Source: Undaria pinnatifida
Lineage: Eukaryota; Sar; Phaeophyceae; Laminariales; Alariaceae
Assembly: GCA_012845835.1 (NCBI GenBank)
Contig: JABAKD010000023.1
Coordinates: forward strand, 12,089,851 to 12,153,850
Direction: 5' to 3'
DNA length: 64,000 nucleotides
The notes under the pieces: model-generated
Seen by the model: the letters and a program-made list of their open reading frames with translations, nothing else
What the model was told of the DNA's origin: nothing
Databases searched by the model: none
Program-made: the position numbers and the translations under genes
Part shown: in pieces, positions 44,262 through 54,032 of the stretch
How the letters are laid out: each line of letters starts with the position of its first letter
How positions within the stretch are numbered: position 1 is the stretch's first letter

Positions 44262-44996
44262 TTACGCATGAATTCCGTTGCGGATATTTTCAGGGTCAGA
44301 AAATATTTTATCTCCACTTTCCTTGTTATCCATACTACTTGCTGAACCTGTCTCAGCGTTGGGAACAATCGGGCTCTTGTCAGATGCATTGACGGAACCA
44401 ACCTGGTCTGGGTCCGGTTTTAGCTCGCATTGTTCCTCGTATAGTCTATATATACTACCCAATTTCGGATTTCCTAGAACTCGGCACTTCTTCTCTCGCG
44501 GTTCAGGACCCGAAACTTCATTTGTACCAACAACCATGTTCCTACAGGCCTTGGCGAGGTCTTTTTCATATGCGCACCACTGGGTGTACCCTTTCCTGGC
44601 CAACACCACACTCGTTTTGGGCTACGCATACCCCTTCCTGAAAGTACTCTGGCGCTAATCATCTGATCGTAGTACTTTCCTAACTTTGGTTGATCGGCCA
44701 AAGGGGGTGCGCTTACTTCCCCTACAGCAATAGAGATAGACTCGAATTCGGTTTCACTATCCGCTGCTACACTCGGCTTAACTTCGCCGCTTCGAACTCG
44801 CATTTCTTCTGGGGACCTATTCCAGTGATCCATACGGTTCGGACGGTCACAACTCGGCATGGTGCCCGACACAACGGTTTGTGTAGAAAGGGAGGACGAA
44901 GAACTGTTGTTGCTCGACGGAGATCTGAGGTAATTACTTCCATCACTGCCCGGAAGGCAACTAAAATTGGAATCCTCACCCTCACCGTTCTTAAAC
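44262..44996 (-). pseudogene. Gypsy gag C-terminal and spacer region
   Basis: Frames 44872-44474 and 44609-44262 encode Ser-rich and acidic spacer sequence (SETEFESISIAVGEVSAPPL and KLGKYYDQMISARVLSGRG). No domain is recognised. Position between the CCHC gag and the protease suggests the gag-protease spacer. A LGKYYDQM-like and a LGSIYRLYEEQ motif hint at an internal repeat. Confidence 0.55.
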
Positions 44997-45001
44997 AGAT
45001 A

Positions 45002-45279
45002 TATTGATTGTGCTTGGTACTCGATACAGCAGGTATGATGACGGTTTCATATATTAGGGAGTTCATATACTTGATGAGGCTTTCTCCATCTGTGAGGTCT
45101 CGTGCTTGCTGGTGACTTCCCTGACTTGACTGCTTGACTTGCTCGCTGCGCCTCGATGGTGGTCTTCGAAGTCCTATAATATATACATATGTGGTTTATG
45201 TCTACAGCTGGAGAATAACAGCACTTGGAGCTCGTCTGTCTGCGCAAGCACCTGTCTGGCGCCCGGGGTCGTATCAACA
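45002..45279 (+). repeat. 5' LTR of element C
   Basis: 278 bp, TATTGAT...ATCAACA ends with one mismatch in the terminal inverted repeat. The palindrome CGCTATAGCG (45280-45289) follows directly. Confidence 0.93.
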
Positions 45280-45330
45280 CGCTATAGCGCGCTAACGATT
45301 TCAGGGCGCTAGAGGCAGCAGGAAGACGAG

Positions 45331-46193
45331 ATGGAAGGGGCTGCAACTGCGATGCAGGTGGCAGCGCTTCGAGAGGAGATGGAGATGAGGAGAGAGTTAG
45401 CAGCAGTGCAGCTGGCAGCCCTTCGGAGGAAGATGATTGCGAAGCTGCGTGCCACGCCAAGCGAGGCCCAGCACGCTGATTCGGAGAGGGCAACGGCAGA
45501 GCAGAGGAGGAAAGCAGCTGGGACATCAGTGCGACAAGAGCAGGAGGCTCGAGCCGGCACGTTGGCCACTGCTGCAAACCATACCCGCTCTGCGCCCACC
45601 CCCGAATTTGATAAGGAAGCGACGAGAGGAGAAAAAGGAGAAGATATGGGTGACGAGGACAAATAAGAACAACCTGAGGAGCTTAGTGGAGTGCAGACCT
45701 CTCGGAGCGGCAGCAGTGCACAGGATGGGCAGAGGGCCCTGCCGCAGCTGCTTCCGATTGAGAGAAGCCCCTTTGAGCCGGTTTGTTGGGTGAACCCGGG
45801 CGCGCAAGAGCAGGTGGCTCCGTTTGCGCGCCACGCTGGAACCCACCCCGCGGTGACGAAGGAACCGTCACACGCGGAAGAGCAAGAGGTCGGAGAGATG
45901 GTTTTATGTGCGAGTGGAAGGGGGTCTCACGAGGAGGAAAGTAGAGTAGGAGTCGGGGATGACGGCGTTGGGCTGGGCGAGGAGCAGGAGCATCAGCCGT
46001 TGCCACCGCCGCTGCCGCCACCGCCGCCTCTACCACCGCCTCCGCCAACGCCCGCGGAAGGCACGCGTGCAGACCTCGAGGCGGAGCAGCACGCCCTGGC
46101 AGTGGCGAGTCGCTTGGCGCTGGCACACGGAGCCCTGTTATCATTCGAGCAACGGAAAGAGGAGGAAGATGAGGAGAAGGAAGAGGAGGAGCA

Positions 46194-46237
<44 letters not shown>

Positions 46238-46365
46238 GGAGCAAGGACGGGTGGGGCGGCGGCAAGCAACACCACCTACAGCAAGGTTGTGTTTGGATCA
46301 GCATGGAGGCTGGACCGCAATGGCGCCTGGGTGCTGGGCTCATGCCTCCGTTCAGCCCTGATTGA
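45331..46365 (+). CDS. Element C ORF: coiled-coil and poly-Q protein, one internal stop
   Basis: A single phase from ATG 45331 to a stop at 46363-46365, interrupted only by TAA at 45664-45666. Residues of about 5-75 are Ala/Arg/Glu-rich and strongly helical (REEMEMRRELAAVQLAALRR), likely a coiled coil. After the stop come a spacer, a Pro-Leu tract (PPPLPPPPPLPPPPPTP), a second helical acidic region and a run of about 15 glutamines (46187-46237). No zinc knuckle or enzyme motif is seen. It starts 52 bp after the LTR, where gag belongs, so it may be a reduced gag-like particle protein. The stop could be a mutation or a readthrough site. Confidence 0.5.
46187..46238 (+). repeat. (CAG)n microsatellite in element C ORF
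   Basis: Almost pure CAG run encoding poly-glutamine, next to a GAG/GAA-rich poly-Glu stretch. Confidence 0.92.
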
Positions 46366-48649
46366 GGTATACGCTGTGTTCGTGCTGCCTGATCGATTGC
46401 CTTTCCCCCTGTTTTTGATTATGTTTTTGATGATACGTACGAAGATGCCGCTACTGCTGTTCAGGTATATTAATAGTAGGTGTGTCGCAGAATAGGCTTG
46501 TCTGGACCACCTATCATTATACTGTGAATACGAGTAGTTGGTTCTGTTGTCTTTCGTTATTTTGCGCGGGAAGATGGAATACGTACTTGGGTTGGGGCTT
46601 GGGGAGGATGAAATATGATATACGCATGATAGTATTGATTGAGTACGCACGTGACGAGCACTTGACGAGCCGACATTGTTATGTTTAGGTTGTGTGCTTT
46701 GCTTCGAACGCTGTGCTACCACACTGCACGTACTAACCTTGTCAGAGAGCAACACATCAGTATACGTATGATAATAGCCGACATGCAGCAATTCTGCTGT
46801 AACTTTTACTTGGACCTGTAATCAACAGAGGAAGGTACTTGGAACATGCTCATACGGTTATTTTGTCTCTCTGTGATGTTTTTGCTATTTGTACGAGAAG
46901 TACTATTATACTGCTGTGAAGATAAGGTTATGATATGATATTAATATGCGATGGAGTGGAGCATTGATACCGAGTGAAAATATGTTTTGGGCGACTCAGA
47001 TTGACTGCTGTAGGTGGTGTGCTCTTCCGCCCTCTCTCCCTCCCTCCCTCCGTAACGAACCAGTTATAGGTACGCGATGGTTCTGATCATCAATCATGTA
47101 GCACAAATGCTATGTACGTACTTAAAAGCAGGAGGAGTATAATGCTTTAAATTCGTAATCATATAGCAGTTACTATGTGCTCTTTGTTGGCAATGTGAAA
47201 TATGCACCTGCACTTACTTGCCTGATCACGCCATTCGAATCTTGATGGATATATTTATGAATACGTTTTGTCTTTCCGCGCACTACTATTGGTTGGTTAA
47301 AACGCTGTTCTTGAGGCATTGTTGCTTGGTGATAAAATAGTACACTGCAGAGCTTTCCTTGTGTGGAAATCGCTCGAAGGTTCTTGATTATACCAGCAGC
47401 TCGTGGCAAGGGGAGATCACGTTTCCCCGATGATAAGTTGGCGTAATAACTACTGCTGTAAGCTTGAAACCATACCACGCAGTCGGATAAATTACGTTTG
47501 CGTATGAATGAGGATTTGAGATTTATTGTTTTAGTTTTAGGGTCAATCTCAATGGTGATACCGTCTCTGGCTGTCTGGCCTGGGCGGCTTTTCTGGTAGT
47601 TCGGAAAATACATTGACTGGTTGACCGACTGAAATGAGGATCTGAGATTTATTTTTAGTTTTAGAGTCGACCTCAATGGTGATACCGTCTCTGGTTGTCT
47701 GGTCTGGGCGGCTTTTCTGATAGTTCGGAAACTACATTGATTGATTGGTTGACTGATTGAACGAGGATTCGAGAATGGAGGCTATTGAATGAGTTTCTGA
47801 TTGGGCTTGTGGGGTTAAGGTTGGGTTGTGGTTTTTGAGTGATGGTTTTCGGGCATTGAAATTTCTGCCTGTTTACTGATTAAAGTAGGGAATACATCGT
47901 ACGGTATTGAGATTTTTATTGAGGATCTTTCAGGTTTTGAGATTCTTGCAACGTGCAGTAGATCTGGAGTTAGTACTACTGGATAAACTTGTATCGACCT
48001 ATCGACACCGAGCTGATGGCCGTCTGATTATCGAGGCCATATGCCCCTAGTTTAGGCAGCTGAGTGTCTTGGAAGATTGTTGAAGTTTGAGCCAGTATCG
48101 TTTAGATTAAATACTGCTGTGCCAACATGCTCACCCTACGCATTCAAGCTGAGTGTTGAACGGGTTTTTCGAGACCAGGGCAGTAGAGGAATATTGTCTT
48201 TGTCTGGTTGCGGTTTTTGACTGATGGCTTTCGGGTACAGAAAATTCTGCCTGTTTACTGATGAAAATAGTGAAAGCTACTGTGCGGATACTTCGTATGC
48301 TGTTTTTGTATCGTCTCTGCCTCATGCAGCCCATGACCGTGACATCGGGAAAGCTGTATTGTTGGTTGTCAGGGAGGTGCTGAAGTTAAAGCCAGTATGG
48401 TTTAGTTTTTGAATTTGAATGAGTTGGCGTCGACGGCAGGTATTCGGTACGTGAATTTGGGATGTGTGATATTGAATCGGGATGATGATTTGTTGTTTTC
48501 GGGACTGCTATGAGGTGTGACCATGGTATGATATTGTGATGCTTTATTGCCATACTGTTCACCATGCAGGGAGGATATTAGTTGATAGGACTGTACACCT
48601 GTTCGGTATGCATACTGCGGATGTGTCGTGTCGCACAGTATCGATTGCA
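46366..48649 (+). other. Non-coding interior of element C
   Basis: 2.3 kb without plus-strand coding. A 167-codon minus-strand frame at 47676-47173 overlaps a tandem repeat and has no known domain, so I do not call it a gene. A near-repeat of a segment containing TTTCTGCCTGTTTACTGAT occurs at about 47815-47885 and 48205-48265. GCAGGGAGGATATT occurs at about 48568 as well as at the LTR border, so the polypurine-LTR junction is partly duplicated. Confidence 0.5.
47505..47757 (+). repeat. About 125-bp tandem duplication in element C
   Basis: GGTGATACCGTCTCTGG and GGGCGGCTTTTCTG recur in both units, starting near 47508 (ATGAGGATTTGAGATTTAT) and 47633 (ATGAGGATCTGAGATTTAT). Confidence 0.85.
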
Positions 48650-48661
48650 AAGCAGGGAGGA
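48649..48661 (+). promoter_or_regulatory. Polypurine tract of element C
   Basis: AAAGCAGGGAGGA adjoining the 3' LTR. It matches the tract of copia A in its core. Confidence 0.8.
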
Positions 48662-48939
48662 TATTGATTGTGCTTGGTACTCGATACAGCAGGTATCATG
48701 ACGGTTTCATATATTAGGGAGTTCATATACTTGATGAGGCTTTCTCCATCTGTGAGGTCTCGTGCTTGCTGGTGACTTCCCTGACTTGACTGCTTGACTT
48801 GCTCGCTGCGCCTCGATGGTGGTCTTCGAAGTCCTATAATATATACATACGTGGTTTATGTCTACAGCTGGAGAATAACAGCACTTGGAGCTCGTCTGTC
48901 TGCGCAAGCACCTGTCTGGCGCCTGGGGTCGTATCAACA
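48662..48939 (+). repeat. 3' LTR of element C
   Basis: 278 bp. Three substitutions relative to 45002-45279 (in TATCATGACGG, CATACGTGG and GCCTGGGG). Confidence 0.93.
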
Positions 48940-48944
48940 AGATA

Positions 48945-49591
48945 GCATCTTGCTTCTTGACCAGGAACTGCAGTGTGCAATACAGTTCCGCCCGAATTTC
49001 CATTTTCGTCGCCGCAAGTTTATGTTTCCTGTCGACGCGCTTCCTGGCTCCACCTGCAAGGGGGAACGAGGGAAGAGACGGCCGCAATGCTTCCGGCGCG
49101 GGGGCAAACCTACCGTTGCCATTTAATGTATTTATGCGATTTCTCTCGCGGCGTCTCTGTGCCCATTGACACAGGCGCTGTTGCCAACGGCGCCACCTCT
49201 TTTCAGCCTCCTCTGGGGTACCATCACGAACAGCAGGATTAATTAGTTCGGAGCGATTAAAAAAAAATTCAGGACATTGTCTGGCGAAATGACTCTCATC
49301 TCCACAGTTTAGACAGCGTGGCCCATATGATGCGCGGGCAGCACCACGCTCTTCTGGTGATTTGAACAGCACATAAAATGGGGGGTCTTTATTATCACGT
49401 CCAAACCCACCGTGTTCCCTCATAATGGTGTGCACATGCCTAAATTCCTTACGCTCATCCTCGAAATATTGGTCTTCGACCGACATTATCCCGCCGTACT
49501 GCCTACCACGAGCGGCGTGGTGGTATACCCTACTACTCTTGTTGTGCGTTGCCACCTTTCCTGACAAACAAACGCACAGACGCGGTCGCAC
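48945..49591 (-). pseudogene. Gypsy gag nucleocapsid with CCHC knuckle
   Basis: The frame carries CLNCGDESHFARQC (C93, C96, H101, C106; DNA about 49274-49315), the RNA-binding zinc knuckle of gag. A basic stretch (WAQRRRERNRINTL) and a Lys/Arg-rich region follow before the element C insertion cuts it after KKQDAI. The frame then runs into the LTR of element C, which is not gypsy sequence. The nominal start is inside gag: capsid sequence continues upstream in other phases. Confidence 0.85.
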
Positions 49592-49599
49592 GCGTCTGG

Positions 49600-50110
49600 T
49601 TTGAGAGCGAGGTCTTCCTAAGACCCCATGAGCTCATCTACACTGCTGAACGGCAAAGTTCGCAAATTCCTTCCCGCAAATATTGGAGCACCCAAACCCG
49701 CAAACTGATCGTCAACCCCAGTTTTAATGGCTATTTGAAGGGTGCCATCTTACCAACAGTCCCCACACACCGCACGTTTCCCAATAACAACCTCAACTCA
49801 GACAAGTACGTGCTGAAAGGTGTTCCTGCCGGGACACCCAAGTTTTTCAATGCCTGCAAACCTGCTGCAGGTGTTGCTGTACTCAGGTGTCTACATAAAA
49901 TACGTATAATGTGCTGCAAAACGTCCGGACCTGACCGTCCAGAATCTTGGAGCCGTCCTCCTTGTGAGAACGCATCAGACGCCATACTCTTTAGCCACGA
50001 TACCTGGGGAGCGGTGGGACGAACAGCACGAAGAACGTGGCGCTCAATGCATTTTTCCCAACCTTTTGTCCATGAAAAAGGGTGAAAATCATCACACGCG
50101 AGACGGACGG
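49600..50110 (-). pseudogene. Gypsy gag, capsid-like region
   Basis: The minus-strand frame reads RLQDSGRSGPDVLQHIIRIL, LKNLGVPAGTPFSTYLSELR and LLLGNVRCVGTV. A short stretch in another phase near 49710-49620 reads VDDQFAGLGAPIFAGRNLRT. Helical, hydrophobic spacing and position before the knuckle suit a capsid domain. At least two frameshifts or stops separate it from the knuckle frame. Confidence 0.65.
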
Positions 50111-50180
50111 AGACTGGGCACAGCATCACGCAAGGCTGACGTGAACTGTACCAAGTCAGAGACGTTATTGGTAGAACTGA

Positions 50181-50279
50181 ATAGAGCAATCGGCCACTAC
50201 CTTGAACTGCATACCAGCTAAATAGGGTCGAAAGTGATCTACTGCCCACAGCACTCCCATATATTCCCGTTCTGTGGGT
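50181..50279 (-). pseudogene. Inverted gypsy RNase H block
   Basis: Minus strand, about 32 codons: PTEREYMGVLWAVDHFRPYL then AGMQFKVVADCS. This is the middle of a Ty3/gypsy RNase H (TERE..AV.WA....RPYL...F.V..D). The part that should follow is on the opposite strand next door. Confidence 0.85.
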
Positions 50280-50280
50280 C

Positions 50281-50997
50281 CTCTGCGATAACCTGGCTGT
50301 TTCGAAGTCGCGAGCTGTGCCCTAAGTTGCATAGATGGGCACTCAGGCTCGCGGAATACGTAGTACCAGATGCCCTGTCACGACTGCCACATGCTAAGGA
50401 CACCCCAGCCGATGCAGATGATTTCTTCCCCGATGATTTCACGTCAGGAGCACCATCCGATTTCCTAGGGCCCCGTGGGCCGTGTCTAGATGGGGTATGG
50501 TTAGCAGAGATCGACGCGGTAGGTGGGGCGGGGACAGACAGCGGCGATCCCCTTTCAGAGCTATCGTCAGCACCGCCTGCCCATGATGCCAACGACACGC
50601 GTCTCCTTGCCCTACGAGCCCTACCCTTTGCGATGTGTGCGGTGCTAGATGCAGACTCTATTACGCTGCGCCGAGGAAGTCGAGCTCGTACCCCTTCGGT
50701 ACGGCTACGTCCACTCGGCGATGCCCAGCTGCCCCCATTGAGCAATTGGGGAACCCGGATAATATTCACCCCGGCACACTCACGCCGGTCGAGCCACCCC
50801 TGCCTTCGCCATCGCCCTCGAAGACCCTACCATCTCCGTCCCACACACCGGCAGTAGCAATCTCAGCGACGATCTTGGGGAGGTGCTTTCAGCAGGGGGG
50901 GAGGTTCCTCGCTCGTCGGAAGCTTACCAAGTCATGGAGACACCGGCCATCCACCGGGCGGTGCAAGTTCTCACCAATCCCGCAAACCTCGCGCTAA
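50281..50997 (+). pseudogene. Second gypsy element: RNase H end and C-terminal remnant
   Basis: Plus strand: SAITWLFRSRELCPKLHRWA then LRLAEY and VVPDALSRLPHAKD, the RNase H C-terminus with the DALSR Asp. The stretch between EY and VVPDALSR is shorter than in the family, so a deletion has removed the RPG-type segment. Downstream is an acidic linker, then sequence that leaves the integrase out altogether. A different gypsy family from the one at 30739-50110, by sequence. Confidence 0.8.
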
Positions 50998-51807
50998 AAT
51001 AAACAAGAGGAAACAAAAACAAGGCGAGAAAGCAAGATCCCGCAAGCGAAGCTATTGGGTGTCGACGTGGGACGCGTGCAAAGGCGGAACCGTGCCCACC
51101 TAACTGCTGCTGGACGGGCTGGGTACACAAGGTCACTGTAGGGTGTGAGTAAGCATGCCAGAGCGCGTAGTCAACGGTAGCTCCCGGGAGCGCGCGCTAA
51201 AAGTCGCGCGCACGCGCCAAACGTCGCGCGCACGCGCTCTGAACAAGAAAAAGAAACGAAAGCCGAAGAGGCAGCAAATAAAGCCACGACGAGAAACCCG
51301 AAACCAGAGAGAGATACACCGGGTGATCCCCCGCGAGGGCAAGCGCGTATCTCGGATAGACACCATGTCACGAATCGTGTCCTTCGCAGTGAGGTCTGAA
51401 GTCAGGGTGAGAAAGGCGAGGATATTCATGGTGAAGCAGACAAGGGTATCTAGCCTACTAGCATCGCAAGGTCCACATATAGGCTATATCTGTAGCACGC
51501 CTTAGGCATTCATAATTACTGACCTCCGAAGGACCGATACGACCGAGTTCAGAAGGCGCTTGTGCGTTCCTCGGAGAAAGAGAGCAAGTCCCTTGTGCAG
51601 GTGCTCGAGATGTGAAGCTTCCCAAGAAAGTAGTGTGAAAATGGTAACTTGACTGCTTATCCGAAGGGTTTAGGAACGTGAACCCAAGGAATTGTGTCCG
51701 GGTGGGGCAGCCACACCTGACCAACGGAGAGGACGTAAAAAGCGCGGCCTCTACTATCACAAAAATGCCTGTCATAGTAACTCTTGAAACTGTCATGGAA
51801 CCGTAAC
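50998..51807. other. Stretch after the gypsy remnant, possible LTR
   Basis: No protein family recognised. A basic plus-strand frame (51155-51505) begins near a TGTAGGGTGTGAG that could be an LTR start at 51137, but I found no second copy, so this is unproven. GCGCGC-rich palindromic sequence lies at 51190-51240. Confidence 0.35.
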
Positions 51808-53476
51808 ACTACTTCTACAGCTGCTGCTTGCTGCGTCTTCTTCGCGTTTGTCGCCATACACATCCGTGCTCTTCTTGTCTTCGGTTGTGTGTGTCGCCAC
51901 ACGCCCGTCCTTGTTTTACTCATCATGTATGTGTCTCGCGTTTTCCGTTACAGTCGTGCGCAGCCGCGTCCTAGCGGCAGACAGCATCCACGTGTGAAAG
52001 GTTGCCGGACAGCAGCGCGGGTGGAGTTCTGTGAGGGGGCGCGCACGTGCGTGCGCACACGGTGGTACTACGCACTTTAATGCACCTCGAGGATTGCCCA
52101 CACAAAATAAACGCCGTCTGTCCCCCAGTTTTTAGGGCACAACATATGTCCAATATCCCGATCTGCGAAGAAGGCGCATTGATTTCTGCTGTGTTATGCG
52201 AGAATGTTGCCGGAAATTTCCGTCAAGAATTTTCCCAGAAAATTCGTGGTGGGCATGCTTGAATAATGAAAGGAAAAAAAAGTTTCCAATTACATCGCAG
52301 GCATATTCCTATCGGACCTGGAAGGCGTTGAATACACTCTCGAATTAATTAAACCCGAACGGTCCCAAACCGCAACACAGGGGGTTATAAATCGTGCGAG
52401 GGGGGCTCTTTGGTTGAAGTTGATCCTTAATCCTGCAAGCAGCAAGCCAGCTTTCATTGATTGCCTCACACACCCCACCCGCCCCACACAACGATATCAA
52501 CTCCCCCTCCAAACGCTCTATATCAATCACCACCACCCAGCCCTGTAGGGCACGGACACGAGGTAGATGCGGCTGCGCCACCATAGCTAGGCCGGGAGGG
52601 CCCTCTCTCGGCTGTGCTGTGGTGAGGTACTACTACTACAGCTGCTGCTGCTGTGTCTTCTTCGCGTTTGTCGCCATACACATCCGTGCTCTTGTCTTTG
52701 GTTGTGTGTGTCGCCACACGCCCGCCCTTGTTTTACTCATCATGTATGTGTCTCGCGTTCTCCGTTACAATCGTGCGCAGCCGCGTCCTAGCGGCAAATG
52801 GCAACTACGTGTGAAAGGCTGCCGGACAGCAGCACGGGTGAAGTTCTGTGAAGGGGCGCGCACGTGCGTGCGCACACCGTGGCACTACTCCAATGCATCT
52901 CGAGGATTGCCCACACGCAAGACAAATGCCGTGTGTCCCCCAGTTTTTAGGACATAACATCTCGATCTACGAAGAAGGCGCACTGATTTCTGCTGTCACA
53001 GCAGTTATGCGAGAATGTTGCCGGAAATTTCCGCCAAGAACTTTCCCAGAAAATCGTGGTGGGCATACTTTTATAGTGATGGAAAAATAGGTTTCCAATT
53101 CACATCGCAGGCATTATTCCTATCGGACCTGGAAGGCGTTTAGTACACTCTCGATTTACTCTACAACCACCCCCTTCTTATATTTAATGATGGGAAAAAA
53201 GGTTTCCAATTACATTGCAGGTATTATTCCTATCGGACCTGGAAGGCGGTTAATACACTCTCGATTTACTCTACAACCATAACCGGTTTTGTATAGTCTA
53301 ATGATGGGAAAAAAGGTTTCCAGTTACATCGCATGCATTATTCCTATCGGACCTGGAAGGCGTTATACACCCTCGAAATAGTAAACCCGAACGATCCCAA
53401 ACCGCAACACAGGGGGTTATAAATCCTGCGAGGGGGCTCTTTGGTTGAAGTTGATCCTTAATCCTAGCAAGCCAGT
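51808..53476 (+). repeat. Tandemly duplicated 0.65-0.85-kb unit with inner triplication
   Basis: Copy 1 (about 51808-52450) and copy 2 (about 52628-53476) align over their whole length with scattered differences. In copy 2 a segment containing GGTTTCCAATTACATCGCAG and CCTATCGGACCTGGAAGGCG is present three times, at about 53090, 53200 and 53314 (period 110-114 bp), against once in copy 1. Parallel open frames exist in both copies, but they start in CAG/CTA microsatellite sequence and have no domain. Confidence 0.85.
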
Positions 53477-54006
53477 CGATCAATACAAACATGTCTCGCT
53501 GTCTTCTACACGCAGAAGTCAAGATAAACCCAAACCAGAGGGACCAGCTGTACGAGTGAAGGCAGATCAGCTCTCTCCTTCGCGTCCTTTGTAATCTCGT
53601 ACGAGCTCGCTGCCCTCACTGTCTTGTGCCGACTGAGACTGGACGCTTCCTGAGTCGAGCTCTCGCGTCGGCCTGTTACGCAAATACTATTCCGTTACTC
53701 GAATTCAAGCCGCCTCACAAACGCCAGTTTCCTGCGGAAACCTACAGTTCGTTATAGCTCAAGAATTATTGGAATATTATTGGTCTACAGCAGGCCAGAC
53801 ACGCTCACGTGCTAGAAAGGCCTGCCAGGGCCGTGGGAAACCCCGCCAACAACACCACGTTAATAAATACCATTAAAGTAGAACCCCCCCCCGAAGATTA
53901 ATGAGACAGGCTAACCCGAAAACGTATGCCTCGCTCGTTCCCCGGCGGGGCTAAGTAACATCTCACACCATAAGGCCAGTCTGTCCGTAAACATCTCCGG
54001 TCCCCT
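53477..54006. other. No recognisable gene
   Basis: About 0.5 kb with no ORF of note between the duplicated unit and the DIRS-like element. A C9-10 run lies at 53886-53895. Confidence 0.45.
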
Positions 54007-54032
54007 CTAACCACGAAACCCGGGAATCGCGT

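Larger units (their letters stand above)
45002..48939 (+). mobile_element. Non-autonomous LTR element C inside gypsy gag
   Basis: A 3,938-bp element with 278-bp LTRs (45002-45279, 48662-48939) that differ at only three positions by eye. AGATA duplications lie at 44997-45001 and 48940-48944. The polypurine tract AAAGCAGGGAGGA directly before the right LTR sets the plus orientation. The interior has no RT, RNase H or integrase. It carries one gag-like or novel ORF with one stop. LTR start TATTGATTGTGCTTGG parallels copia A TGTTGATTGTATGCTTGG, and the polypurine tracts share AAGCAGGGAGG, so copia A relatives are the likely helper. Probably the youngest insertion here. Confidence 0.92.
30739..50110 (-). 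mobile_element. Ty3/gypsy chromovirus, split by three insertions
   Basis: On the minus strand the order is gag (about 50110-44260 with a CCHC knuckle), protease, RT, RNase H, HHCC-DDE integrase and chromodomain, the Ty3/gypsy order with the chromovirus C-terminus. The coding line is interrupted by element C (45002-48939), a MITE (43540-43705) and copia B (31611-39485). Removing each insertion and one target duplication restores colinearity. Exactly in-frame continuity is visible at the copia B site; near the element C site the likely gag frame changes by one. Many frameshifts show it is old. LTRs were not found at either end. Confidence 0.88.

Noticed and set aside
47173..47676. 167-codon minus-strand frame in element C
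   Set aside because: It runs through one unit of a tandem repeat, is opposite to the element's orientation and shows no family motif.
49549..50085. 178-codon plus-strand frame opposite gypsy gag
   Set aside because: Antisense of the gag pseudogene, with no motif of its own.
51137..51505. LTR starting TGTAGGGTGTGAG after the second gypsy remnant
   Set aside because: No second copy, end or target duplication was found, so it is mentioned only as a possibility.
51784..52957. Cys/Val-rich plus-strand frames repeated at 51784 and 52457
   Set aside because: They start in microsatellite sequence and are alike because the DNA is duplicated. There is no domain or consistent end.
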